Shown here: positions 50,992-59,346 of the stretch, piece after piece
Position numbering within the stretch: the first letter of the stretch is position 1
Layout of the letters: every line of letters starts with the position of its first letter
Assembly: GCF_014946725.1 (NCBI RefSeq)
Contig: NZ_JACFXY010000002.1
Coordinates: forward strand, 410,962 to 474,961
DNA length: 64,000 bases
DNA from: Mixta mediterraneensis
Lineage (GTDB): Bacteria > Pseudomonadota > Gammaproteobacteria > Enterobacterales > Enterobacteriaceae
Direction: 5' to 3'
The notes under the pieces: generated by a model
Seen by the model: the letters and a program-made list of their open reading frames with translations, nothing else
What the model was told of the DNA's origin: nothing
Database searches by the model: none
Program-made: the position numbers and the translations under genes

Positions 50992-51215
50992 GGCTGGAGC
51001 AGAGCCAGTGCCAGTTGTACGGCCGCCGGCAACAAGAACGTCGAAGTATATTTAACTCTCTGTAATTACTGGTCTATTCTGCATTCACAAGAGACAGAGA
51101 GGCAAGTAATGGCAATGTTATGACTCCATCATGGCACCGTTGTGACGCCACTATTCTGGCACTGTCAGTTTTCGCACCAGGCTATTCGAATCCGAAACAG
51201 GATTCGAACCCGTGA

Positions 51216-51303
51216 TTCGCCACCCTCCCCAGCAGTTCGCCAAATCCCCTTACCATCAGGCATTCGCCAGTTAACCCGTTCGCATAAGTTCGCCATAGTT
51301 CGT
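51216..51303. repeat. Cluster of TTCGC(CA) motifs
   Basis: TTCGC occurs at 51216, 51236, 51263, 51279 and 51289, and TTCG again at 51299; the last three are spaced exactly 10 bp. They lie between a tRNA-like fragment and the integrase operator, a suitable place for integrase arm or excisionase sites. Confidence 0.5.
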
Positions 51304-51322
51304 TGACAGCCAGTTAATCGCC

Positions 51323-51369
51323 TGGGTAAATTCTGGGTAAATCAATTTTACCCACCCGGATTTTACCCA
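51323..51369. promoter_or_regulatory. Nested inverted repeat before the integrase start
   Basis: Two TGGGTAAAT copies (51323 and 51334) face two ATTTTACCCA copies (51345 and 51360), the last touching the ATG at 51370. Such a site would let integrase or a regulator bind over the translation start. No separate ribosome site is visible for the integrase. Confidence 0.65.
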
Positions 51370-52533
51370 ATGCTCACTATCAAGCAGATTGACGCCGCCA
51401 AGCCGAAAGAAAAACCCTACCGCGTTGCGGATGGTAATGGCCTGTTCCTTTATGTGCCAGCATCAGGGAAAAAGGTCTGGCAGGTGCGTTATCAGTTCGA
51501 AGGTAAAGAGAAGATTCACACGATCGGAAAGTATCCGGAGATCGGCCCCGCGGATGCTAGGAGCATGGCATTCGAGCTGAAGCGAGATTTAGCCATCGGC
51601 CTTAACCCTGCAGTGAAGAAAAAGCAGAAGGATAAAAAACCCGATTCGTTCAGCACGATTTTCGAGGAATGGTATAAGCACAAGAGGCAGGTGTGGTCTG
51701 AGAAGTACGCCAGCGAGTTACGGCGCATGTTTGATGATGACATTCTTCCTTATATCGGAAAGATGCAAATGGATGATGTGGAGCCTATGGCTCTGCTGAA
51801 GGTGATACGCAGGTTTGAAGACAGGGGCGCGATGGAACGTGCCAACAAAGCGCGCCGCCGCTGTGGTGAGGTTTTCAGATACGCCGTGGTCACCGGTCGG
51901 GCAAAGTACAACCCAGCGCCAGACCTTGCCGATGCGATGAAAGGATACCGGAAAAAGAACTACCCATTCCTTCCCGCCGAGCAGATACCGGCTTTCAATG
52001 CCGCGCTCGCCACTTACTCAGGAAGTGTGATTTCTCGAATTGCCACTCAGGTTCTACAATACACCGCCATGCGCACGAAAGAAATGCGCAGCATGCAATG
52101 GGCAGGAATTGATTTTGAAAACGACATGATCACCATCGACGCGGAGGTCATGAAGAATCGCAAGATGCACGTAGTTCCCATGTCGCGCCAGGTGAAAGAG
52201 TTGCTTAACTTCATTAAGCCAATCACCTCGCTTTCCCCTTTCGTGTTTCCGGGACGCAATGACAAATCCAAGTCAATCAGCGATGCCGCCGTTCTGCAGG
52301 TTATTCGTCAGATAGGATATGAAGGGATTGCCAGTGGTCACGGCTTCCGTCATCAGTTCAGTACTGTTCTGAATGAGCATGGTTGGCCCCATGACGCCAT
52401 AGAGAGACAGCTAGCGCACGTAGACCGCAACAACATCCGCGGCATCTATAACCATGCTCAATACCTCGACAAGCGCAGAGAGATGATGCAGTGGTGGGCG
52501 GACTGGCTGGATGGTAAAGTAGTGAGTGACTAG
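51370..52533 (+). CDS. int: P4-type tyrosine recombinase (prophage integrase)
   Basis: 387 residues with an N-terminal arm-binding DUF4102 domain (about 1-85, ADGNGLFLYVPASGKKVWQVRYQ), SAM-like core-binding region (about 95-190) and catalytic domain. The active residues are visible: Arg in YTAMRTKEMRSMQW, His-Arg in GHGFRHQFST, His in LAHVDRN and Tyr in YNHAQYLDKR. It integrates or excises the adjoining prophage. It is transcribed convergently with the tail module. Confidence 0.93.
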   Translation: MLTIKQIDAAKPKEKPYRVADGNGLFLYVPASGKKVWQVRYQFEGKEKIHTIGKYPEIGPADARSMAFELKRDLAIGLNPAVKKKQKDKKPDSFSTIFEEWYKHKRQVWSEKYASELRRMFDDDILPYIGKMQMDDVEPMALLKVIRRFEDRGAMERANKARRRCGEVFRYAVVTGRAKYNPAPDLADAMKGYRKKNYPFLPAEQIPAFNAALATYSGSVISRIATQVLQYTAMRTKEMRSMQWAGIDFENDMITIDAEVMKNRKMHVVPMSRQVKELLNFIKPITSLSPFVFPGRNDKSKSISDAAVLQVIRQIGYEGIASGHGFRHQFSTVLNEHGWPHDAIERQLAHVDRNNIRGIYNHAQYLDKRREMMQWWADWLDGKVVSD

Positions 52534-52602
52534 CCTCAAATTACCCACCCCGCAGCCTGCTCAGACCGGCGCGGTCTACCTCTGCCCTGTCGCCGGGCTT
52601 TT

Positions 52603-53016
52603 TTAAATTGCTGGCTTTGTAGGCCATTGAACATCAGGCGCGTCACTTAAGTCTGTATCATTAAGCACATCGATGTAATCCATCCAGGCGTTCAGTTTTT
52701 CGGTTTCGTCAGTGGTCAGCTTCCGGCCCATAAGCAGCTTGGTCTGCCATACGGTTATTGCGGTAGTGGCTTCTGCCAGCAGCGAATCACGCTGCGCCTC
52801 AGCAATCGCTACATAATCAGGCTCGGGTATTTTCTCTAAGCGCGGACCTTGCTCATCAAATACAGAATAATAGCCATCAGGAGGGTTGAAAAATTTATCG
52901 TAATCCTCATCTGATATATCAATTAAATCATCAGGAAGAGTTCCTGCTTCTATATAAGGAAGCTGGGATATTTCGTCAGAAGGGTAAAAACCTTTTGTTG
53001 ATATGCTGTATTTCAT
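52603..53016 (-). CDS. Tail fibre assembly protein (Tfa family)
   Basis: 137 residues with the typical Caudo_TAP organisation: a fibre-interacting N-terminus (FNPPDGYYSVFDEQGPRLEKIPEPD) and a C-terminal chaperone helix region (LAEATTAITVWQTKLLMGRKLTTDETEKLNAWMDYIDVLN). It assists trimerisation of the fibre encoded 4 bp upstream and often sets host specificity with it. Confidence 0.9.
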   Translation of the reverse strand: MKYSISTKGFYPSDEISQLPYIEAGTLPDDLIDISDEDYDKFFNPPDGYYSVFDEQGPRLEKIPEPDYVAIAEAQRDSLLAEATTAITVWQTKLLMGRKLTTDETEKLNAWMDYIDVLNDTDLSDAPDVQWPTKPAI

Positions 53017-53019
53017 TAT

Positions 53020-53934
53020 TTAATACCCCATTACTACATACGATATGCGGCAGTTAGATGATGTTTGGCCGTTAACATGAATATCAAAATTAGACAGACG
53101 TGTAGTATTTCCATTTATTTCCATCACAGATGTACCTCCTGTGTTGTCGCCTAAACAGACCACAACAAAGCCCCTTGATGTAGTGAAAGACGTAGGGAAA
53201 GAAACTGTAGCCTCTCCTGATACGTTAAGCGAAACAACATTTGAAGCATGTATAATGCGCATAGTCCTGGAAGCTCCAGGAATATCAAAACAGCTTACAC
53301 TGGCCTGACTAAATCCTGCATTAGCAAGGCTAGCCCTGAGCGCAGTCGTACTGACCCAGTTCATCACATTAATTCCTGTGATATTATTGCCGTTAAGGGC
53401 CAGAGGTCCTGACATTGTGCCACCCGCAGCAGGCAAAGCGCCGAGATTAGCTAATGCTGTAGCTTTATTTGCAACACTGGACAGATTATCCGCTTTAGTA
53501 AGAACATCCGTGGTGTTTGCTTTTGCGTTTAGCGAAGTGGTGATGCTATTCCAGGACGGGCCGCTATATTGAATTCCGTCTGGCAAAGTGACTGTGATAT
53601 TTCCTGTTGCGCTGTAAACTTGCTGCCAGTTTGCCTTGTCCAGGTTAAGCCCGCGTATGGCATAAGTAACCTGCGCGGCCAGCTGTGCCGTAATAGCTGC
53701 CATCGTGCCATATGGAACCGGCGTCCATGACTGAGCGGAAGCTGACGGGCCTGTGTAATTTTCAATGAGCGTTAAGGAAGTATCTGATTCGATAGATTTC
53801 ACGCCAAGCGTATAAGCTACGCCGCCGACAGTTGAGACCAGAAAGTCATTTACTTTCAGCTCAGTTGAAAATGCTGTTCCAGAACCGGTGACGGTTGCAG
53901 AATTGTTAGTCAGGGTAATAGTGCCTGCTGGCAT
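53020..53934 (-). CDS. Phage tail fibre protein
   Basis: 304 residues. N-terminal beta-rich segment with repeats of the GTITLTNNSATVTGSGTAF kind, a central collar with ATALANLGALPAAGGTMSGPL (the fibre repeat found in many lambda- and P2-like fibres), and a C-terminal tip ending CRISYVVMGY. It is transcribed together with tfa and is preceded by a terminator of the upstream unit. Confidence 0.88.
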   Translation of the reverse strand: MPAGTITLTNNSATVTGSGTAFSTELKVNDFLVSTVGGVAYTLGVKSIESDTSLTLIENYTGPSASAQSWTPVPYGTMAAITAQLAAQVTYAIRGLNLDKANWQQVYSATGNITVTLPDGIQYSGPSWNSITTSLNAKANTTDVLTKADNLSSVANKATALANLGALPAAGGTMSGPLALNGNNITGINVMNWVSTTALRASLANAGFSQASVSCFDIPGASRTMRIIHASNVVSLNVSGEATVSFPTSFTTSRGFVVVCLGDNTGGTSVMEINGNTTRLSNFDIHVNGQTSSNCRISYVVMGY

Positions 53935-53951
53935 AGTTTATCTCCGGGCAA

Positions 53952-53980
53952 TAAAAAACCCGGCGCGGTGGCCGGGTTAT
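53952..53980 (-). terminator. Terminator between tail genes
   Basis: Minus strand: stem AACCCGGC / GCCGGGTT followed by six T residues and, within 12 bp, by the ribosome site (GGAGA) of the tail fibre gene. Confidence 0.85.
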
Positions 53981-53998
53981 ATTGTTTTAATTGGTTGT

Positions 53999-55078
53999 TC
54001 AGAAGTAATAGCTGGCATCAATACAGGGTAAGCGACACGACGCCTGAACCGCTTTGGGAGCAGTGCCAACCAGTATTTCTGACCCAGCTGAGCGTGCTCT
54101 GGCGCTCGAAACAGAGTTCCCGCTCATTTTCATTCCTGACTGTAAACATATTCTGTATTGCCAGCCATTGGACTCCCTGGTGTAGTCGCCCCTTTGCATG
54201 CCCAAACTACAGAGCGGGATCATGGGCTGTGAAACACTGCCTGTCGGATTGGCCCATGAAAGCACTTCGCCTGTACTGTCGTCATAGTTCTCGTAACCAG
54301 GAATATCGTAATATGCGTCTGGCCACATTACTGGTGGATACCTGCTTGAATAGGTCACCTGGTTAGCTGCGTTGCGAATAACCATACCGTATCCTGAGAC
54401 GGGTAAAGCGGGTGTAAATCCACAAGATACGACCACAATTTGTATGTTTGAAACAGACCCACCCTGTTCCGACCCGTTTGTGCTACTAAAGGCATTGTAT
54501 GTCCTTATGGTGTTAGTATCCCTGTCCAGAAATAAAGGCGTATTCGCGTCCGACCATCTGGCAAAAACAATATAGTTACCCAAAGCAACAATATCGGAAG
54601 GTATCGTCCAGGCCCCGTTTATACTTATGGTGCTTCTGTATGTAACAAACCCCAGATACGACGTATCCGTGATTTCCATGAAGTTAGCACCGTTAGTAAT
54701 CCTGACACCGTATACTTCGCCAGGACTGGCTGCATAAGCCACGGAAAAGACATCCACAGTTCCCGCATAGTTATTTGCTGTGGCTGCCCCGTTTGTGTTA
54801 TTACCAACATCATACGTTAGCGTGTTGCCGCTGTAACTCAGGGAGCGCCCATAGTAAATATTGGTCGGACTTGACGGGTTTCCTGTTTCATAAAGATTTA
54901 CAAGGTTTCGCGGCACTATAATTGGCATTGAGTTGGACGGCATTTGCTTTAAGTTAACGGATCGCGCCGCTGCCGGTAAGGCTGCACTACCAAGGAACGA
55001 CGCATACCGCATAGAGCCATCTAAAATAAGTGGCTTACCCCCATCATCAGGGGTAATTCGAATTCCAAATGTGGCCAT
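53999..55078 (-). CDS. Phage tail-tip-associated protein of unknown function
   Basis: 359 residues, beta-rich with few charged stretches, beginning MATFGIRITPDDGGKPLILDG. Proteins of this plan (DUF6453-like, an uncertain match) are encoded directly after the J-type protein in siphophages. Its ATG overlaps the stop of that gene (TAATG), so it is a coupled member of the tail operon. A role in the tail tip or receptor contact is inferred from position only. Confidence 0.6.
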   Translation of the reverse strand: MATFGIRITPDDGGKPLILDGSMRYASFLGSAALPAAARSVNLKQMPSNSMPIIVPRNLVNLYETGNPSSPTNIYYGRSLSYSGNTLTYDVGNNTNGAATANNYAGTVDVFSVAYAASPGEVYGVRITNGANFMEITDTSYLGFVTYRSTISINGAWTIPSDIVALGNYIVFARWSDANTPLFLDRDTNTIRTYNAFSSTNGSEQGGSVSNIQIVVVSCGFTPALPVSGYGMVIRNAANQVTYSSRYPPVMWPDAYYDIPGYENYDDSTGEVLSWANPTGSVSQPMIPLCSLGMQRGDYTRESNGWQYRICLQSGMKMSGNSVSSARARSAGSEILVGTAPKAVQASCRLPCIDASYYF

Positions 55079-57750
55079 TAGTTAAGTCTCCCGGCTTTAA
55101 AGCGCTCAACTCCATTTGAGTCATAAACCGCCATCCCTTCCGAATTAAACACAGTGCCACCAGCCGTGCCGCTCCCGCCGTACAACTCAAACGAGCCGTC
55201 AGCGCGCATGATTGTCCCTGATCTGCCTGACACATAGTTTGCTGAATACCAGGATCCAATCTTGGCGAGAGTTATCGAGGCGTAGTTGATTAACGCATCA
55301 TTTATAAATACCTGACCATTAACCGCAGTGAAAGCCAGCTGATAACTTTGATTGGATGTGTTATAAACTGCAAAAGTATCCGCGCTGAACAAAGCAAAAG
55401 ACTGTGTAGACCCGCCATTTCCTTCAACACCCAACTGCATCCCGGCAACATACTTCATTCCGTTACTATCAATCTGGACTTTTACGCCCCACTGGGCAGA
55501 CAGCTTTCCGCTGAGGTCTGCGTAAGCACTTGATACCTGCTGTACAGATGATGTGTTCTCATCTGACTGAGCCTGAATCTGCTCAAACTTCTGAGCGTAG
55601 GCGCTATCATTATTGGCAATCGTCGTCTGAACGCTCAGTATATCAGCCCGGTTTTTCCCTGACTGAACCATCTGATGAGTGGTCGTAGAGTCACTGTCCA
55701 GAGCCGCCTGGAGAATCCCTTCAATACTGGTATCTATCTGACCGCTGAGATTTTCGAATGCCTCAGAGTTGCGAATTCCCTCGTCTATGTAGTCAATAAG
55801 CTCACCGGTGTCCGTGTTGCACACAACGGGTACTTCAACAAACGCTGACGTGCCAAACGCGTTTATTGTGCGCACATACCAGTAGTATGTTGGGCCAATT
55901 TTAAGTTCGTGAGCAGTCCAGTTGCTGCCAATACCAGACCGGCTGGCGTTTGCTTCAACTGTAGACTGACTGGAATTGGGAAGCTGTGTTAACCCTGAAG
56001 TCCAGAAATCAAACTGCGTCGAAACATTTGTGACCTCATTAATGCGAGGGATGAGAGTTACAGCAAAATAACCCTGCTTTTGTTCAACTGCAGAAGGAGG
56101 CGGTGGCGCTTCGATGCTGAATTCAAGATATGCCTCTGGAGACCAGGCTCCCATCTGGTTCACCGCTATTATATGCGCGGTATAAGTATCGCGAAGCAGG
56201 CCGGTCAGGCGAGTAAACGATCCCGGCACCTGAACGGAAAGAACCAGCTCTCCATCCTTACGAATAAGGACCTGGTTATAAACGTACTGGCCGATGTTCT
56301 GCCATGACAGTACGCCCTGCACAACCTGACCAATTTCCTCAACGGTATATTTGAGGTTCTGAGGCTGAGCTACGCCACCTGTAGGAAGCTGCGTGAATGG
56401 TGGCCGCTCAATGGGCTTACCAATGGCATCAGCCCACACCTCGGCAGTTTCCTGCTTCAGCGTCAGTTGCACGCCATTCTGGATGCCAAATTTCCAGTCG
56501 GTTACCCGCATTTCAACATCAACGATACCCAACGAAGGGAAATTGACCTTCACATACATACCGGGCCGATAACGATACCCACTTAAGTTGAGGGTAATGT
56601 TCATCGTTCTGGATATGCGGGTGCGCTTAAGTTTAATATCTGCAAGGCGCTGAGCCTGAAACTCGGAAGTAACAAACCTCAGTTTTAAATCCTGGGATAT
56701 TTCTACCCCATCTTCAGTGACCCATTCCGTAACAGATACAGTCGGAAAGTCGACTTCTGAGTATCGCTGCTGTGGATCGGTGAACGTGCCTTTAATGGTA
56801 TTGACTCGATCGGACTGTGAAACCTCTGGCATGATTTCAATATCGCCAGCCAGCTGACTTTCAGTGATAACCTCGGTGGCAGGGCCATAATAGGCACCCA
56901 CCAAAATACCGTGCTTACCAGCAATATACGTTGCTTCGCCTGAGCAGGCTGAAAGCATAGATTCAAGGATGCTTGCTTTGTTTTCGCTCAGATCAAATTC
57001 ACCATTGATGGTGTAGCGTGGCTCAGTCTGATCGCTTTCACTTGTGACACTTTCATCACATATGTTTGCAGCCTCCTGGAACTGGTCCCAGTTGATATTG
57101 TCGTCGGAAACCTTCAGGTAATTCCGGTAATAATCCAGAATGCAAAGAGCGGCGTTGTTGCTGTAAACGGTCAGGCCAGTGCGAGGGTCATAGACGGTGC
57201 GACCCATCTTTTCTGCGGTTATATTTGGGATGCCGGACGGGAACTTCTCAGCGTCAAACTTAAGTGTGACCCTTAACCAGCTGATGCCCTTGCCAATCAT
57301 GTCGTCTTTCCATGACGGCGAATTATCCAGCATGTATGGATCCGCTGTTTGCCGGTCAATATGCACTTCGTATGACGCACTGTCGCCATAGGTCGAAATG
57401 TCATCATCACCAAGGTAAATTGCCCCAACGCCGGTAATTGGGTGACCGGCGAGCGTTATTGCAAGGTGTAACAGTTCACCATCAGTCTGATCGCCTGCCT
57501 GCTCTTCGGAAAAGAAGAGTGTCCCGGCTGACAGTGTTTTCCCATAAACAACCGTCTTGGCGCTTGCGGCGGCGCGCAGCACCTGCTTCCTCTCCTGCAT
57601 ATCTCTGTATGAATCGATAGAAGGCTTCTTTGCCAGCGCCTGAGAGGCGATCTGAGCGGCCACGGTGATCACCATGGCAATAGCATATGCTTCATTTGCC
57701 ACAGCAATGCCTGCGGCAACAGAAGCGATGACTGGAATAGCTGCAGGCAT
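55078..57750 (-). CDS. Host-specificity (J-like) tail tip protein
   Basis: 890 residues. N-terminal hydrophobic Ala-rich part (about 1-45), a Phage-tail_3-type central domain (about 150-460, with VYDPRTGLTVYSNNAALCILDYYRNYLK), fibronectin-III-like segments (about 460-640) and a C-terminal DUF1983-like tip (about 690-885). In lambda the orthologue gpJ binds the receptor. ATG 57750 overlaps the upstream stop (TGATG) with GGAGGG 10 bp before it; an earlier start at 57765 would cover that site. Confidence 0.88.
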   Translation of the reverse strand: MPAAIPVIASVAAGIAVANEAYAIAMVITVAAQIASQALAKKPSIDSYRDMQERKQVLRAAASAKTVVYGKTLSAGTLFFSEEQAGDQTDGELLHLAITLAGHPITGVGAIYLGDDDISTYGDSASYEVHIDRQTADPYMLDNSPSWKDDMIGKGISWLRVTLKFDAEKFPSGIPNITAEKMGRTVYDPRTGLTVYSNNAALCILDYYRNYLKVSDDNINWDQFQEAANICDESVTSESDQTEPRYTINGEFDLSENKASILESMLSACSGEATYIAGKHGILVGAYYGPATEVITESQLAGDIEIMPEVSQSDRVNTIKGTFTDPQQRYSEVDFPTVSVTEWVTEDGVEISQDLKLRFVTSEFQAQRLADIKLKRTRISRTMNITLNLSGYRYRPGMYVKVNFPSLGIVDVEMRVTDWKFGIQNGVQLTLKQETAEVWADAIGKPIERPPFTQLPTGGVAQPQNLKYTVEEIGQVVQGVLSWQNIGQYVYNQVLIRKDGELVLSVQVPGSFTRLTGLLRDTYTAHIIAVNQMGAWSPEAYLEFSIEAPPPPSAVEQKQGYFAVTLIPRINEVTNVSTQFDFWTSGLTQLPNSSQSTVEANASRSGIGSNWTAHELKIGPTYYWYVRTINAFGTSAFVEVPVVCNTDTGELIDYIDEGIRNSEAFENLSGQIDTSIEGILQAALDSDSTTTHQMVQSGKNRADILSVQTTIANNDSAYAQKFEQIQAQSDENTSSVQQVSSAYADLSGKLSAQWGVKVQIDSNGMKYVAGMQLGVEGNGGSTQSFALFSADTFAVYNTSNQSYQLAFTAVNGQVFINDALINYASITLAKIGSWYSANYVSGRSGTIMRADGSFELYGGSGTAGGTVFNSEGMAVYDSNGVERFKAGRLN

Positions 57751-58148
57751 CAGCGAACCCTCCATGCGCTCAGCGGCTTAACCCGTAACCCGACCAGACC
57801 TCTCTCTCCTGGTACCCAGACGGCGCCGCCATAAATGACCCCGGCGCATCTGCGTCCAGCATTCTCAATCACGGCAATATCACCACGCTGTGCAAGCGCT
57901 GGCTTCACTTCATCAAGAAATCGTGCCATCACCTTCTCGAGTGAACCACCGCCACGCAACAGAGCCTTTTTGGCACCCGTTTCGCTGTCATATGTACCCC
58001 GGAATTCTGCGGCGAAATCCTCTCCGCACATCGCTTTGACGCAGTCGGCAGCGAACAGGCAGCAGTCATGCTCACCCCATAAAAAAGGCCACTTTTCAGC
58101 GGCCTTAATCAGGGTTACCAGGCTTTTTTGCCAGTCAGAATTTTTCAT
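57750..58148 (-). CDS. NlpC/P60-like tail protein (DUF6950 type)
   Basis: 132 residues with FLWGEHDCCLFAADCVKAMCG (a Cys placed as in NlpC/P60 peptidases) and a later RGDIAVIENAGRRCAGV strand. It occupies the position of lambda gpK, which helps DNA entry by cutting or binding peptidoglycan. A clear His of the catalytic set is not obvious, so enzyme activity is uncertain. Confidence 0.75.
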   Translation of the reverse strand: MKNSDWQKSLVTLIKAAEKWPFLWGEHDCCLFAADCVKAMCGEDFAAEFRGTYDSETGAKKALLRGGGSLEKVMARFLDEVKPALAQRGDIAVIENAGRRCAGVIYGGAVWVPGERGLVGLRVKPLSAWRVR

Positions 58149-58154
58149 AAAACC

Positions 58155-58739
58155 TCACGAATAGGTAAATCCCGGTGCGTCCTTCTGGCTCCCCCAGTAA
58201 ATAGACCGTTCTGACATCTGCGCAACATAGCGAAATATGCGATCACCTGGCTCAACTGACTGTTGAGATTCATCGGTATAACGGTCAGGGAACGGTCGCT
58301 GCCAGTCCTCAAAAATGTTGCTTACTGTGTATTGCAGGGCATTGGTTTCGCCAGCGGTTGCCCCGGTACTGGAAACCTTCCCCTGGAAAATAAGGTCAGC
58401 AACCTGCGGGACGCCGTTGTCATCAATAGCCACCAGAAATATTTCTGCGGTTCTCCCTACGCAACGCTCATTCAGGGTCGTGGCAAAGAGGGATATATCC
58501 AGACCAGACAGCGTGAGTTTTAGCTGTGAGGGACTGGTGGTGCTTGTCTCTGAAACATCATCGATAGCCCCCATCCTGCCCATTCCGTAATACACGAATC
58601 CATTCAGGGTTAGCGTGCCTGTTCCCGAGTGAACATATACTGTTCCCGATTCAAACTGCACGTTGGCGGCGATTGCCACCGTCACTCTATCCCGTGACAT
58701 CCAGTCGACCATGGAGTCTGAAAATGGCGAATACTGCAT
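58155..58739 (-). CDS. Phage minor tail protein (gpL/DUF2163-like)
   Basis: 194 residues, beta-rich (LKLTLSGLDISLFATTLNERCVGRTAEIFLV), ending in GDRIFRYVAQMSERSIYWG. It resembles the tail-tip hub proteins encoded before the peptidase-like gene in siphophages. Its start overlaps the stop of the upstream tail gene by one base. Confidence 0.7.
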   Translation of the reverse strand: MQYSPFSDSMVDWMSRDRVTVAIAANVQFESGTVYVHSGTGTLTLNGFVYYGMGRMGAIDDVSETSTTSPSQLKLTLSGLDISLFATTLNERCVGRTAEIFLVAIDDNGVPQVADLIFQGKVSSTGATAGETNALQYTVSNIFEDWQRPFPDRYTDESQQSVEPGDRIFRYVAQMSERSIYWGSQKDAPGFTYS

Positions 58740-59332
58740 CAGAATGCCTCCTCAAATTCGATGGTGGTTGATGAAATCAGGCCGGGTGAGCGCTTAAAAA
58801 CGCCTTGTGAATTATCTGCCAGTTTGAAAATCCCCCACGGTGACTGAACCTCTAACGGGCTGTTAGCATCCGGCGATGAGCGGAGCATTGGGGCGAACGT
58901 AATTGCGGCCACGCCTGATGCGTCGCTGGTTACATCTGCTGTCACCTTTTTCAGCTCTGAATTTACGGTGAAATAATCCCCCGCCTTCATCACGAGGGTG
59001 TTAGCTGTCCATCCGCTCGTGGTCAGTGTTGTGCCAGTCTGCTCTGGATCTGAAACCTGCGGGTTGCCAGCAGGCGCTTTGCCATCCCTGCCCCAGTCCC
59101 TTATTCTCACCCGCCCGTACTCTCCATCCAGTGCGGCTATAACCGCCTCAATCTTTCTGGCCTGGTTTTCATCAAGAACCGAATACTCCACGGTGCACTT
59201 CCACCGGGAGCCGGGGAACCGGGCTGTCTGTGATGAGCCGTTAAATGGGGAGCGAAAGGTTTTGGTGTTTGATTCGAGATGCCAGTCTAACGAGGAAGGA
59301 TTTGGTCCGGGCCACTCCAGTACATCTGCCAT
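58739..59332 (-). CDS. Phage minor tail protein
   Basis: 197 residues with a sequence typical of tail-completion/distal tail proteins: EWPGPNPSSLDWHLESNT, then SRWKCTVEYSVLDENQARKIE and IRDWGRDGKAPAGNPQV. It lies 14 bp after the tape measure gene. Position parallels lambda gpM. Confidence 0.7.
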   Translation of the reverse strand: MADVLEWPGPNPSSLDWHLESNTKTFRSPFNGSSQTARFPGSRWKCTVEYSVLDENQARKIEAVIAALDGEYGRVRIRDWGRDGKAPAGNPQVSDPEQTGTTLTTSGWTANTLVMKAGDYFTVNSELKKVTADVTSDASGVAAITFAPMLRSSPDANSPLEVQSPWGIFKLADNSQGVFKRSPGLISSTTIEFEEAF

Positions 59333-59346
59333 TATTTACTCCTTAT

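Noticed and set aside
51186..51215. tRNA-like T-arm on the minus strand (ACGGG TTCGAAT CCTGT)
   Set aside because: The T-stem and loop are convincing, but no matching acceptor 5' strand, D-arm or anticodon arm is found in the following 80 bases, so at most it is a tRNA 3' fragment left by integration.
52534..52602. Terminator for the integrase (GCCC / GGGC before TTTTTT)
   Set aside because: Only a four-base stem is clear; too weak to list although termination here is plausible.
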